A program made the translations under genes and the position numbers. DNA of 13,112 nucleotides, taken from contig DATLDK010000075.1 of NCBI GenBank assembly GCA_035525905.1, positions 1 through 13,112 of the forward strand, read 5' to 3'. The notes under the pieces are model-generated. The model saw nothing but the letters and a program-made list of their open reading frames with translations. It was not told the origin of the DNA and did not search any database. This stretch comes from Gaiellasilicea sp035525905 (GTDB lineage: Bacteria > Actinomycetota > Thermoleophilia > Gaiellales > Gaiellaceae). This document shows, one piece after another, positions 1-6,661 of this stretch (the stretch's first letter is position 1; the number at the start of each line of letters is the position of its first letter).

Positions 1-131
1 AGCCCGTCGTACAGATCCGTGGTGATGCCGGGTAAGAAACCTGCGACACCGGCGATGATGAACGTCACGCCGAACAAGAACGCGAGCTTCTGGGCCAGCG
101 TCTTGTCGCGATCATTGTTGCGACCTTCCAT
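1..131 (-). CDS. DUF4383 family membrane protein, N-terminal part (runs off left edge)
   Basis: Only the first 43 residues are visible, from an ATG at 131-129 to the window edge. The start is well supported: a GGGAGG Shine-Dalgarno sits 5 bases upstream (137-142). A charged N-terminus (MEGRNNDRDK) is followed by one hydrophobic helix at about residues 16-35 and then the motif GFLPGITTDL. A helix followed by GF-PGITTDL is how I remember DUF4383 membrane proteins beginning, a family of unknown function common in Actinobacteria. The gene lies downstream of coaX on the same strand after a 64-base gap and has its own strong ribosome binding site, so it could be read through from coaX or have its own promoter. 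The family call rests on a short stretch; that it is a membrane protein start is firmer. Confidence 0.7.
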   Translation of the reverse strand, partial: MEGRNNDRDKTLAQKLAFLFGVTFIIAGVAGFLPGITTDLYDG

Positions 132-136
132 TCGGT

Positions 137-142
137 CCTCCC
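137..142 (-). promoter_or_regulatory. Shine-Dalgarno of the DUF4383 gene
   Basis: GGGAGG on the minus strand, 5 bases before the ATG at 131. It is among the strongest ribosome binding sites in the window and fixes the start of the truncated left-edge gene. The rest of the gap (143-195) shows no clear promoter or terminator. Confidence 0.7.
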
Positions 143-195
143 GATCCAAGTTGACTGTTCTGCAAATGTCCCGGCAGGAGTTCGCTCAAACGCGT

Positions 196-945
196 TCAGC
201 GGTTCAGCTTCCAGACGATCCGTAACCCATCGAGGGTGAGGTGTGGGTCGATCAGATCGAGCGTCCGCGCGTGCGGAGCGATCAACTCCGCGAGCCCTCC
301 GGTAGCGACTGTCTGCGCCTCGACGCCGAGCTCCTCGCGAATCCGCCCGACGATTCCGTCCACCTGGCCGGCGAACCCGTAGACGAGCCCGGACTGGAGC
401 GCACCTACCGTCGTCTTCCCGATCACCGAAGCAGGCGTCAGGAAATCGACGTTCACGAGCCGGGCGGCGCGGGCGAAGAGCGCGTCCATCGAGACCTCGA
501 TCCCCGGGGCGAGGACGCCGCCGACGAAGTGGCCCTCGGGCGAGAGGATGTCGAAGTTCGTGCTCGTGCCGAAGTCCACGACGATGCAGGGTGGGCCGTA
601 GCGCTCATTCGCGGCCACCGTGTTCACGATCCGGTCGGGCCCTACCTCGCGTGGGTCGTCGTACCGGATCGGAATGCCCGTTTTGACGCCGGGTCCGACG
701 CTGATCAGGGGCGCGCGCGCCCAGCGCTCGGCGACGCGCTCCCACTCTCGTTGCAGCGCCGGCACGGTCGTCGAGAGACAGATCCCGTCGACCTCCTCGA
801 GCTCGAACAGCGCGGCCAACGTGACTCCAAGCTCGTCGCCGGTACGACTCCGGTCCGTTGCCAGGCGGAAGCTCTCCGCGAGCTCCTCGCCGCGGAAGAG
901 GCCGAGCACCGTCTGCGTATTGCCGACGTCGACCGCTAGGAGCAT
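196..945 (-). CDS. coaX: Type III pantothenate kinase (CoaX)
   Basis: This cytoplasmic enzyme phosphorylates pantothenate with ATP, the first committed step of coenzyme A synthesis. The 249 residues match the usual CoaX length. Visible motifs are the N-terminal phosphate-binding DVGNTQT (residues 6-12, with D6), GPDRIVN (about 102-108), the catalytic-aspartate segment VVDFGTSTNFD (122-132, D124), GGVLAPGIEVSMDALF (142-157) and TGGLAE (215-220). The family more often has DFGTATTFD, so the S-T-N variant is a mild deviation. The ATG at 945 is preceded by AGGG, which overlaps the stop of the upstream DUF2469 gene; the coding gap is 6 bases, so the two are probably co-translated. A perfect 14-bp palindrome covers this junction. 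In mycobacteria coaX follows panC and panD in the same folate-ftsH neighbourhood; neither is present here. Confidence 0.97.
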   Translation of the reverse strand: MLLAVDVGNTQTVLGLFRGEELAESFRLATDRSRTGDELGVTLAALFELEEVDGICLSTTVPALQREWERVAERWARAPLISVGPGVKTGIPIRYDDPREVGPDRIVNTVAANERYGPPCIVVDFGTSTNFDILSPEGHFVGGVLAPGIEVSMDALFARAARLVNVDFLTPASVIGKTTVGALQSGLVYGFAGQVDGIVGRIREELGVEAQTVATGGLAELIAPHARTLDLIDPHLTLDGLRIVWKLNR

Positions 946-946
946 G

Positions 947-960
947 TCGCCCTAGGGCGA
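947..960. repeat. Perfect 14-bp palindrome at the DUF2469/coaX junction
   Basis: TCGCCCTAGGGCGA reads the same on both strands. It contains the DUF2469 stop codon (952-954) and the AGGG that serves as coaX Shine-Dalgarno, and ends one base before the coaX ATG. In RNA it could form a 5-bp G/C-rich stem with a CTAG loop, placing the ribosome binding site partly in the hairpin. That would suit coupling, with ribosomes finishing the upstream gene opening the site. The palindrome is seen directly; a regulatory role is inferred. Confidence 0.6.
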
Positions 961-1320
961 GTCGTCGTCGGTCGGGAGACGCTCACCGAGTCGCTCCGCG
1001 AGCGCCTCGGCCGTCAGCTTCGGATCGTCGTTCTCGCCGCGAAGCTCCTCGACGGTGACGTCGCTCGACGTGTAGACCTCGGCGCGGGGAATGATGCGGG
1101 TGGGGCGGTTCTTGTCCCAGACCCAGACGTCCTCCATCTTCACGTGGAAGAACGGATAGCTCGCCTGCGGGGAGACCTGCAGGTCGAGCTTGTTGCAGAG
1201 GTAGGTCGCGTCTGCGGTGAGGATGCAATAGCGGAAGAGACCGAAGACGGCCGTGTATTCCTTCTTCAGCGAGAGCTCGAGCTCAGCCTCGAACTCGTCC
1301 AGATCGTCCAGGTGACTCAC
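952..1320 (-). CDS. DUF2469 family protein
   Basis: A 122-residue soluble protein of unknown function. The N-terminal part, DDLDEFEAELELSLKKEYTA (residues 5-24), then FRYCILTADATYLCN (29-43) and the aromatic segment EDVWVWDKNRPTRI (63-76), matches the pattern I recall for actinobacterial DUF2469 proteins such as mycobacterial Rv2901c (acidic ELELSL-EY start, central WVWD-RP). After residue 95 comes a divergent, charged tail of about 27 residues. The start is GTG at 1320, 4 bases after the folK stop, with only a weak GAG as ribosome binding site, so translational coupling is likely. In mycobacteria the DUF2469 gene sits beside rnhB, not among folate genes, so the position here is uncommon. Family membership is fairly sure; function is unknown. 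Confidence 0.82.
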   Translation of the reverse strand: MSHLDDLDEFEAELELSLKKEYTAVFGLFRYCILTADATYLCNKLDLQVSPQASYPFFHVKMEDVWVWDKNRPTRIIPRAEVYTSSDVTVEELRGENDDPKLTAEALAERLGERLPTDDDSP

Positions 1321-1324
1321 GTGC

Positions 1325-1765
1325 TCAGTCTAGCTCCGCGAGCAGGTCCGCCACCCTGCCGTGACCGGGGACGACGAGCCGCGGATCGAGCTCGGCGAGC
1401 GGCTCCAGGGCGAAGCGCCGCTCGTGGAGGCGAGGATGCGGAACCGTCAGCCCGGGTTCGTCAACGCTCTCCTCGCCGTAGAGCAGCAGGTCGAGGTCGA
1501 TCGACCGCGGTCCCCACCGCTCGCGCCGCTCGCGCCCGAGCGTCCTCTCGACCGCGAGCAATGCGTCGAGCAGCTCCCGTGGCGAGAGCTCCGTGTCGAG
1601 CGCAACGGCGCCGTTGAGAAAAGCCGGTTGGTCGGTCAATCCGACGGGATCCGTCTCGCGCAGCTCCGAGACCGCGACCACCCCCGGCAAGGCCTCGATC
1701 GCCGCTCGGATCGTTCCCTCCCGGTCGCCCAGGTTCGAGCCGACGCCCACGTAGGCGAGCGTCAC
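1325..1765 (-). CDS. folK: 2-amino-4-hydroxy-6-hydroxymethyldihydropteridine pyrophosphokinase (HPPK)
   Basis: HPPK transfers pyrophosphate from ATP to 6-hydroxymethyl-dihydropterin, making the substrate that FolP joins to p-aminobenzoate. From the GTG at 1765 the protein has 146 residues, normal for a single-domain HPPK. It opens with AYVGVGSNLGDREG (residues 4-17) and carries the family signature RWGPRSIDLDLLLYG (83-97) with the Mg-binding pair D90 and D92, followed by VPHPRLHERRFALEPL (108-123). The frame stays open upstream to about 1942, but those residues are an Arg/Ala-rich shadow of folB. The GTG start overlaps the folB stop in a GTGA quartet (1762-1765), as at folP/folB, which supports it. 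It is third in the folP-folB-folK set. Confidence 0.96.
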   Translation of the reverse strand: MTLAYVGVGSNLGDREGTIRAAIEALPGVVAVSELRETDPVGLTDQPAFLNGAVALDTELSPRELLDALLAVERTLGRERRERWGPRSIDLDLLLYGEESVDEPGLTVPHPRLHERRFALEPLAELDPRLVVPGHGRVADLLAELD

Positions 1766-2106
1766 GGCCGCGTCGCACGGACCGCCGCGTACTCCACCGG
1801 CGGGTCGAGCACGACCTCCGGCTTGCGCACGCGCACCGACACTCGCTCGACCGCGAAGCGCGCGAGCAGCTCGTCCGCGAGCGCGGTCGCGAGCGCCTCC
1901 AGCAAGCGGTAGGCGCGGCTGTCCGAGACCTCGCGCACGCACGCGGCGACGTCGCGGTAGTCGACGGCGTCCTCCAGCCGGTCGGAGCTACCCGCCTCCC
2001 CCACCTCGAGCTCGACGTCGAAGAGAAAGCGCTGGCCCTGCTCGCGCTCCCACTCGAGTGCCCCGTGCTTCCCGTGCAATTCGAGTCCACGCAGCTCGAC
2101 GATCAC
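1762..2106 (-). CDS. folB: Dihydroneopterin aldolase
   Basis: FolB converts 7,8-dihydroneopterin to 6-hydroxymethyl-dihydropterin and glycolaldehyde, the step before FolK. At 114 residues it is slightly shorter than many homologues (about 120). Family landmarks are present in order: LELHGKHGALEWEREQGQRF (residues 8-27, with E20), DYRDVA (49-54, Y50), LLEALATALADELL (68-81, E70) and VRVRKPEVVL (91-100), whose lysine K95 corresponds to the general catalytic lysine. The start is GTG at 2106 and overlaps the folP stop by 4 bases (GTGA); its own stop overlaps the folK start the same way. FolB forms a multimeric ring in other bacteria; the sequence gives no reason to expect otherwise. Confidence 0.95.
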   Translation of the reverse strand: MIVELRGLELHGKHGALEWEREQGQRFLFDVELEVGEAGSSDRLEDAVDYRDVAACVREVSDSRAYRLLEALATALADELLARFAVERVSVRVRKPEVVLDPPVEYAAVRATRP

Positions 2107-2888
2107 GCAATCGCTCCCGCGGCCGCCAGAGCTTCGACGTGCTCGCGAACGTCGTGGACGCGGAAGATCGACGCGCCCCGCTCGTAGGCCGCGACTGCGG
2201 CCCCGAGCGATGCCGCCAGAGTGCCGGTCTTGGCTTTCGGGTCGAAGAGCCTCCCGAGCGTGCTCTTGCGCGACAGCCCGACGAGGACCGGCCGGCCCAG
2301 CCGAAGGAGGACATCGAGGCGGCGCACGAGCTCGTAGTTCTGGGCGGCAGTCTTGCCGAACCCGATCCCGGGATCCAGGCAGATGTGCTCCTCCGGGATC
2401 CCGGCGGAGACCGCGAACGCCAGCCGCTCCTCCAGGAATGCGGCGACCTCGGAGCTGACGTCGTCATAGGTCGGGTCGGCTTGCATGGTCCGCGGCTCAC
2501 CCTGCATGTGCATCAGGCAGAGATACGCGCCGCCGTCGGCGACCACCCCTGCGAGCTCCGGGTCGCCCCGCAGCGCGGTCACGTCGTTCACGAGCTCGGC
2601 GCCGAGCGAGAGGGCCCGGCGCGCGACCTCCGCCTTGGCCGTGTCGATCGAGACCGCGGCGCCCTCGAGCCGCTCGAGGACGGGGATCACCCGGCGCAGC
2701 TCCTCGTCCAGCGACACTCGCTCGGAGCCGGGGCGGGTCGACTCCCCGCCGACGTCCACGATCGCCGCCCCCTCTTGGATCATCCGCCGAGCGCCGGCGG
2801 CCGCGTCATCAGGGTCGAGGTGTACGCCGCCGTCCGAGAAGCTGTCGGGAGTCACGTTGACGACGCCCATCACGGCGGGCCGCTGCAA
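2103..2888 (-). CDS. folP: Dihydropteroate synthase
   Basis: FolP condenses p-aminobenzoate with hydroxymethyl-dihydropterin pyrophosphate to give dihydropteroate and is the sulfonamide target. Numbered from the TTG at 2888 (261 residues), the signatures are MGVVNVTPDSFSDGG (7-21), IVDVGGESTRPG (43-54), SIDT (80-83), ELVNDV (98-103), LMHMQGEPRTMQ (125-136), DPGIGFGKT (172-180), GLSRKS (204-209) and RVHDV (243-247), all intact. The start is uncertain. TTG 2888 has GAGG 5 bases upstream and leaves a short lead like that of mycobacterial FolP1. ATG 2870 would begin exactly at MGVV with no ribosome binding site, and GTG 2915 also lacks one. The open frame further upstream is antisense to the next gene and is not part of folP. 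The gene is divergent from the DUF4129 gene and heads the folate block. Confidence 0.95.
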   Translation of the reverse strand: MQRPAVMGVVNVTPDSFSDGGVHLDPDDAAAGARRMIQEGAAIVDVGGESTRPGSERVSLDEELRRVIPVLERLEGAAVSIDTAKAEVARRALSLGAELVNDVTALRGDPELAGVVADGGAYLCLMHMQGEPRTMQADPTYDDVSSEVAAFLEERLAFAVSAGIPEEHICLDPGIGFGKTAAQNYELVRRLDVLLRLGRPVLVGLSRKSTLGRLFDPKAKTGTLAASLGAAVAAYERGASIFRVHDVREHVEALAAAGAIA

Positions 2889-2891
2889 ACG

Positions 2892-2897
2892 TTCCTC
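2892..2897 (-). promoter_or_regulatory. Shine-Dalgarno supporting the TTG start of folP
   Basis: GAGGAA on the minus strand. The GAGG core ends 5 bases before TTG 2888. Neither alternative start (GTG 2915, ATG 2870) has a comparable site, so this motif decides the start in favour of TTG, with moderate confidence. Confidence 0.5.
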
Positions 2898-2921
2898 GAG
2901 TGCTGGACGTCTCACCCTGCG

Positions 2922-3851
2922 ATGGAGAGTAGCCAGCGTGGCCGCAACGCTCTTCTGACGACGCTGGGCGTCCTGCTCGGGCTGGTCGTGGTCGCGGTCG
3001 CCGCCCGGGGGTCGACCTCGGCCGGAGACGGCACGACGCGCAAGCCGAGCGACGCGTTGCTGGACGCGATCTTCACTCTCTACCTCCTCGCCATGGTCGG
3101 TGGAGCCGTCCTCTTCGTCTACCTCCTCGTACTGCACCGCCGAGTCCGGACCGAGAGCGGCCGTGGCAAGCGTCGGAGCCTCATCGAGATGCTCTTCACG
3201 TTCGCCGTGCTGGTGGGGGCGTCCGCCCTCTTCGCCCGCAGAATCGCCAGCTTCAATCGCCCGCTCCCCGTCGAGCCCGAGGAGGCGATCGGTCGCATCG
3301 ATTCCCTGCCGGCGCACGCATCCGCGGACCCCGCCGCCCCCTACCAGGCAGAAATCGCCTGGCTCCCGGTGCTGATCACGGTCGCGCTGATCGTGCTGGC
3401 AGCGGGTGCATGGTGGTACTCCGGCCGCGCACGCCGGCGGGCCCGCGGCGAGCTCCCGGCCCAGCTCGCGGCGGCTTTCGCCCAGGCGGTCGACGAATCC
3501 CTGGACGACTTGCGCTCCGAGCCGGACCCGCGGCGGGCCGTGATCGCCGCTTACGCGCGCCTCGAGCGGGTGCTGACGGCGCACGGTCTGCCGCGCAAGC
3601 CATCGGACGCGCCGGCCGAGTATCTCGCGCGCATGCTCGAAGAACTCTCGGTGACACAGCGTGCCGCCCGACGGCTGACCGACCTGTTCGAAAGGGCTAA
3701 GTTCTCGCAGCATGCAGTCGGGATCGAAATGAAGCTGGAGGCGATCTCGGCACTGGAGACGGTGCGCGACGACCTCCTCGCCGCCCGCGCTCTCGCGGAG
3801 CAGGAGCGCGAGGCCGAGTTCGCCGCGCAACGGAAGCGGACGGCGACGTAG
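2922..3851 (+). CDS. Four-helix membrane protein with C-terminal DUF4129 domain
   Basis: A 309-residue protein with hydrophobic segments at about 10-29, 47-71, 86-105 and 145-166, and a cytosolic-looking C-terminal half. Residues about 200-285 match the DUF4129 pattern I know: DPRRAVIAAYARLERVLTAHG, then GLPRKPSDAPAEYLARML, then RLTDLFERAKFSQHAVG. DUF4129 domains are often found with transglutaminase-like proteins or next to MoxR and DUF58 genes, as here; their function is unknown. The tail (290-309) is a charged helix-like run. The ATG at 2922 has no Shine-Dalgarno, and there is no other in-frame start nearby, so a leaderless mRNA is likely. The frame stays open some 860 bases upstream only because it is antisense to folP. 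The stop overlaps the next gene by one base (TAGTG). Confidence 0.85.
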   Translation: MESSQRGRNALLTTLGVLLGLVVVAVAARGSTSAGDGTTRKPSDALLDAIFTLYLLAMVGGAVLFVYLLVLHRRVRTESGRGKRRSLIEMLFTFAVLVGASALFARRIASFNRPLPVEPEEAIGRIDSLPAHASADPAAPYQAEIAWLPVLITVALIVLAAGAWWYSGRARRRARGELPAQLAAAFAQAVDESLDDLRSEPDPRRAVIAAYARLERVLTAHGLPRKPSDAPAEYLARMLEELSVTQRAARRLTDLFERAKFSQHAVGIEMKLEAISALETVRDDLLAARALAEQEREAEFAAQRKRTAT

Positions 3852-4366
3852 TGGCGCGGGCCTTCGCGATCGCACGGTTTCCGCTCCTGCTCACGGCGAT
3901 GCTCGCGATCGTGCTCATCGCCGCGCCCGGACGTTCCGAGCTCGCCGTGCACGTCTACGTCCTGATCGTGGCTGCACTCGGGCTCGGGCGGCTGCTGGTT
4001 GCGCTGCGGTCCGCACTACCGCCGCCCAGGCCCTCCGCATTCGACGCAGCGCTGAGGGGACGCGCACGAGCCGCGCGGAGGATCCCGGAGCTCGAGCGCA
4101 TGGAGCGGGAGGTGGCGCTGGGGCTCGCCACAGCGTTCGACTTCCACTACCGGCTGCGGCCGCGCCTCCGCGGCATCGCCGGCGAGCTGCTGGCGGCGCG
4201 ACGAGGCATCGAGCTCGACACGAGCCCGGAGGCGGCCCGCCGCGCGCTCGGCGACGACGCGTGGGAGATCGTGCGCGGCGACCGGGAACCGCCACGCGAG
4301 CGATTCGATCCGGGCGTCCAGATCGACGCGCTCCACCTGGCCGTGACCGCCTTGGAGAAGCTCTGA
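3851..4366 (+). CDS. Small two-helix membrane protein of a MoxR/DUF58 cluster, function unknown
   Basis: A 171-residue protein with two N-terminal hydrophobic segments (about 8-26 and 31-52) followed by a soluble, Arg-rich domain. The C-terminal part, FDFHYRLRPRLRGIAGELLAARRGIELDTSPEAARRALGDDAWEIVRGDR in outline (about 97-145), resembles conserved hypothetical proteins I recall beside actinobacterial MoxR-DUF58 genes (HYRLRP and GDDAWE-V-D motifs). I cannot name a domain. The GTG start at 3851 shares a base with the upstream stop (TAGTG), and the stop shares a base with the moxR ATG (TGATG), so it is tightly coupled on both sides. The hairpin could anchor the soluble domain at the inner face of the membrane where MoxR works; this is inferred from position. 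Confidence 0.75.
   Translation: MARAFAIARFPLLLTAMLAIVLIAAPGRSELAVHVYVLIVAALGLGRLLVALRSALPPPRPSAFDAALRGRARAARRIPELERMEREVALGLATAFDFHYRLRPRLRGIAGELLAARRGIELDTSPEAARRALGDDAWEIVRGDREPPRERFDPGVQIDALHLAVTALEKL
4354..4357 (+). promoter_or_regulatory. Shine-Dalgarno of the moxR gene
   Basis: GGAG, 8 bases before the ATG at 4366 and inside the end of the previous gene. It fixes the MoxR start at MELAQVQEH and excludes the 35 extra upstream codons of the open frame, which are low-complexity Arg-rich. Confidence 0.6.
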
Positions 4367-5337
4367 TGGAGCTGGCACAGGTCCAGGAGCACGCAAACCG
4401 GATGCTCGACGAGGTCGAGCGGGCCGTCATCGGCAAGCGCAGCGCCCTCGAGCTCGTTCTGATGGGGTTGCTCGCCGACGGTCACGTGCTGCTCGAGGAC
4501 TACCCCGGCCTCGCGAAGACGCTGACCGCCCGATCCTTCGCACAGGTCACGAGCACGGGCTTCAACCGAATCCAGTTCACCCCGGACCTGATGCCCGCCG
4601 ACGTCACCGGCTCCTCGATCTGGAACCAGCGCGACGCGGACTTCCTGTTTCGTCCAGGGCCGATCTTCACCAACTTGCTGCTGGCCGACGAGATCAACCG
4701 GGCCCCACCGAAGACGCAGGCGGCGCTGCTCGAGGCGATGCAGGAGCGCCAGGTCACGATCGAGGGGATCACGCACCCCCTCGCGCGACCGTTTCTCGTG
4801 CTCGCGACACAGAACCCGATCGAGTACGAGGGCACCTATCCGCTGCCGGAGGCGCAGCTCGACCGGTTCCTCCTGCGCGCGTCGTTCGGCTACCCGAGCA
4901 AGAGCGACGAGTGGGAGGTGCTCTCACGGCGGATCGAGCGGCGGGAGGACGACGTGGAGCTCGAGGCCGTGATCGACGGCACGACCCTGCTCGAGCTCCA
5001 GGCGGCGGTGGAGCTCGTCCACGTCGGAGAGGCGGTGGGCGCGTACATCGTCGAGCTCGTGTCGGCGACGCGCACAAGCGCATCGACCGCGGTCGGCGCC
5101 AGCCCGCGCGGCAGCCTGGCGATCCTGAAGCTCGCCCGCTGCAAGGCCGCGCTCTCCGGGCGCGACTTCGTCACACCCGACGACGTCAAGGCCGTCGCCG
5201 TGCCAGCGCTCGGGCACCGGCTCATGCTCAGGCCCGAGCTCTGGGTGCAGCAGGTCACCGGAGACGACGTCGTCCGCGACGTGTTGGAGAGCGTGCCGAC
5301 GCCGGCTGCCGAAGAGACCGCGCCGGCGGCGGAATGA
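4366..5337 (+). CDS. MoxR family AAA+ ATPase
   Basis: A 323-residue ATPase of the MoxR group, thought to act as a chaperone or maturation factor for vWA-domain partner proteins. Motifs: Walker A in the MoxR form, GHVLLEDYPGLAKT (39-52, K51), where A replaces the usual G before K; Walker B LLLADEINRAPPKTQAALLEAMQE (104-127, D108/E109); sensor 1 VLATQNPIEYEGTYPLPEAQLDRFLL (145-170, N150, likely arginine finger R167); and a sensor-2 region GASPRGSLAILK (244-255, R248). The last 14 residues are an Ala/Glu/Pro tail. The start follows GGAG at good spacing and overlaps the previous stop (TGATG); the stop overlaps the DUF58 start (ATGA). Adjacency to DUF58 is the classic MoxR arrangement, so the DUF58 product is the likely partner. 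Confidence 0.95.
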   Translation: MELAQVQEHANRMLDEVERAVIGKRSALELVLMGLLADGHVLLEDYPGLAKTLTARSFAQVTSTGFNRIQFTPDLMPADVTGSSIWNQRDADFLFRPGPIFTNLLLADEINRAPPKTQAALLEAMQERQVTIEGITHPLARPFLVLATQNPIEYEGTYPLPEAQLDRFLLRASFGYPSKSDEWEVLSRRIERREDDVELEAVIDGTTLLELQAAVELVHVGEAVGAYIVELVSATRTSASTAVGASPRGSLAILKLARCKAALSGRDFVTPDDVKAVAVPALGHRLMLRPELWVQQVTGDDVVRDVLESVPTPAAEETAPAAE

Positions 5338-6608
5338 CGCCGGCCGCATCGCCCCGCGTGACGGCGTACGCGGGCCTCGCTGCGGCCCTGCTCTTCACCG
5401 CGCTCGCAATCCGGCGGCCGGAGCTCGCGGTCGTCGCCGCCCCGTTCGCGCTCCTGCCGGCCCTGGGCCTCGTGCTCGCCCGGCCGCCCCAGGTGCGGGT
5501 CCGCCTCGTGCTCGAGCGACCGACCGCGCTCGAGCACGACGAGGTCGAGCTGCAGCTCGTGGTCGGGTCGGAGCAGCCCGTCGAGCGGCTCGAGCTCCTG
5601 CTCGGCTTGCCCGAAGGGCTCGAGCTCGTCTCGAGCGGAAACGCGTTGTCGCTTCGACTCGGGTGGGAGGACGAGCGGACGGTCGCGCTGCAGGTCCGCT
5701 GCCTGCGGTGGGGGAACTACGAGATCGGCGACGTCCGAATGCGCGGACGTGACCGGCTCGGCCTGCTGACGTGGGAGGCGCGGGCCGACCGCCGGACGCG
5801 ACTGCGCGTGTACCCGCTCCCCGAGACGTTGCGCGGAATCATCGCACCGGTCTCGACGCAGCCGTTTGCGGGGAACCAGGTCGCGCGGCAGAAAGGCGAA
5901 GGGCTCGAGTTCGCGGACTTGCGCGAGTTCACCGCGGGCGACCGCGTCCGGTCGATCAATTGGCGGGCGAGCGCACGCCGCAACGTGCTCGTCGTCAACG
6001 AGCGCCATCCGGAGCGGAACGCCGACGTGATCCTCTTTCTGGACACCTTCGCGGACGCGCGCGTAGGGGACCGCTCCACCCTCGATCTGGCCGTACGCGC
6101 GACTGCGACGCTCGCTTCGCGCTATCTCGAGCGCCGTGACCGCGTCGGGCTCGTCTCGTTCGGCGGCATCCTGCGCTGGCTCACTCCGGGCATGGGCGTG
6201 GGTCAGCGCTACCGCATCGTCGACGCTCTGCTCGAGTCCGAGATCGTCTTCAACTACGCCTGGAAGGACGTGTCGATCATTCCCGCGCGGACGCTTCCCT
6301 CTCAGGCTCTCGTCGTCGCCATTACCCCGCTGCTCGACGACCGGGCGGTCGAGGCGCTAGCCGACCTGAGAGCGCGCCGCTACGACCTCGCCATCGTCGA
6401 GGTCTCGCCGGCACCCTTCGCGGCCCCGGGCCCGAGCGAGTCGGACCGGCTGGCGCACCGGCTCTGGCTACTGCGGCGTGAGGAGATCCGCGCTCGCTAC
6501 GAGCGCCTCGGCGTCGCCGTGGCGACCTGGAGCGACGATCAGCCCCTCGACGCGGTCCTCGAGGGGGTGAGGGCATTCCGAAGGCACGCGCGACTCGCGC
6601 GCGGATAG
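5334..6608 (+). CDS. DUF58 domain protein (vWA-like), MoxR partner
   Basis: A 424-residue protein with two hydrophobic N-terminal helices (about 10-27 and 31-50), a beta-rich middle, and the DUF58 core GLEFADLREFTAGDRVRSINWRASARRNVLVVNE (190-223), whose REF-GD-R-INWRASAR pattern is diagnostic. A vWA-like fold follows: VILFLDTFAD (232-241), DRVGLVSFGG (269-278) and ALVVAITPLLDD (325-336). The metal-site consensus DxSxS reads DTFAD, so a normal MIDAS metal site is probably not formed; I believe this variant is common among actinobacterial DUF58 proteins. DUF58 proteins pair with MoxR ATPases, but their biochemical role is not settled. The ATG at 5334 overlaps the moxR stop (ATGA). The long upstream continuation of this frame is a shadow of moxR. 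Confidence 0.93.
   Translation: MTPAASPRVTAYAGLAAALLFTALAIRRPELAVVAAPFALLPALGLVLARPPQVRVRLVLERPTALEHDEVELQLVVGSEQPVERLELLLGLPEGLELVSSGNALSLRLGWEDERTVALQVRCLRWGNYEIGDVRMRGRDRLGLLTWEARADRRTRLRVYPLPETLRGIIAPVSTQPFAGNQVARQKGEGLEFADLREFTAGDRVRSINWRASARRNVLVVNERHPERNADVILFLDTFADARVGDRSTLDLAVRATATLASRYLERRDRVGLVSFGGILRWLTPGMGVGQRYRIVDALLESEIVFNYAWKDVSIIPARTLPSQALVVAITPLLDDRAVEALADLRARRYDLAIVEVSPAPFAAPGPSESDRLAHRLWLLRREEIRARYERLGVAVATWSDDQPLDAVLEGVRAFRRHARLARG
6561..6567 (+). promoter_or_regulatory. Strong Shine-Dalgarno-like run before a possible ATT start
   Basis: GAGGGGG lies inside the last codons of the DUF58 gene and ends 7 bases before an in-frame ATT (6575) of the following membrane-protein frame. 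No ATG, GTG or TTG occurs in that frame between its upstream stop (6479-6481) and 6662. It could also be chance, since it encodes Glu-Gly-Val in DUF58. Confidence 0.3.
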
Positions 6609-6661
6609 CTGCAGGCGCGGCAGCGGTCCTCGCCACGGGCGGCACCGGCGCCTGGCTGGCC

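Noticed and set aside
132..195. Possible terminator after coaX
   Set aside because: I found only weak, short self-complementarity and no T-run, so a terminator cannot be supported.
241..939. Plus-strand frame opposite coaX
   Set aside because: It lies entirely opposite a clear coaX and its translation shows only Arg/Asp-rich compositional bias with no domain.
2058..2921. Upstream extension of the plus-strand DUF4129 frame
   Set aside because: It is antisense to folP, which is certain from its motifs; the translation has no recognisable domain and the real protein begins with a membrane helix after ATG 2922.
2916..3875. Upstream extension of the folP frame
   Set aside because: It is antisense to the DUF4129 membrane protein. 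Dihydropteroate synthase motifs begin directly after codon 2888 and the family length fits without it.
5521..5640. Dense repeats of CTCGAG/GAGCTC-type words as a possible repeat array
   Set aside because: They come from the frequent Leu-Glu codon pairs (CTC GAG) of this genome, occur in many genes, and have no regular spacing.
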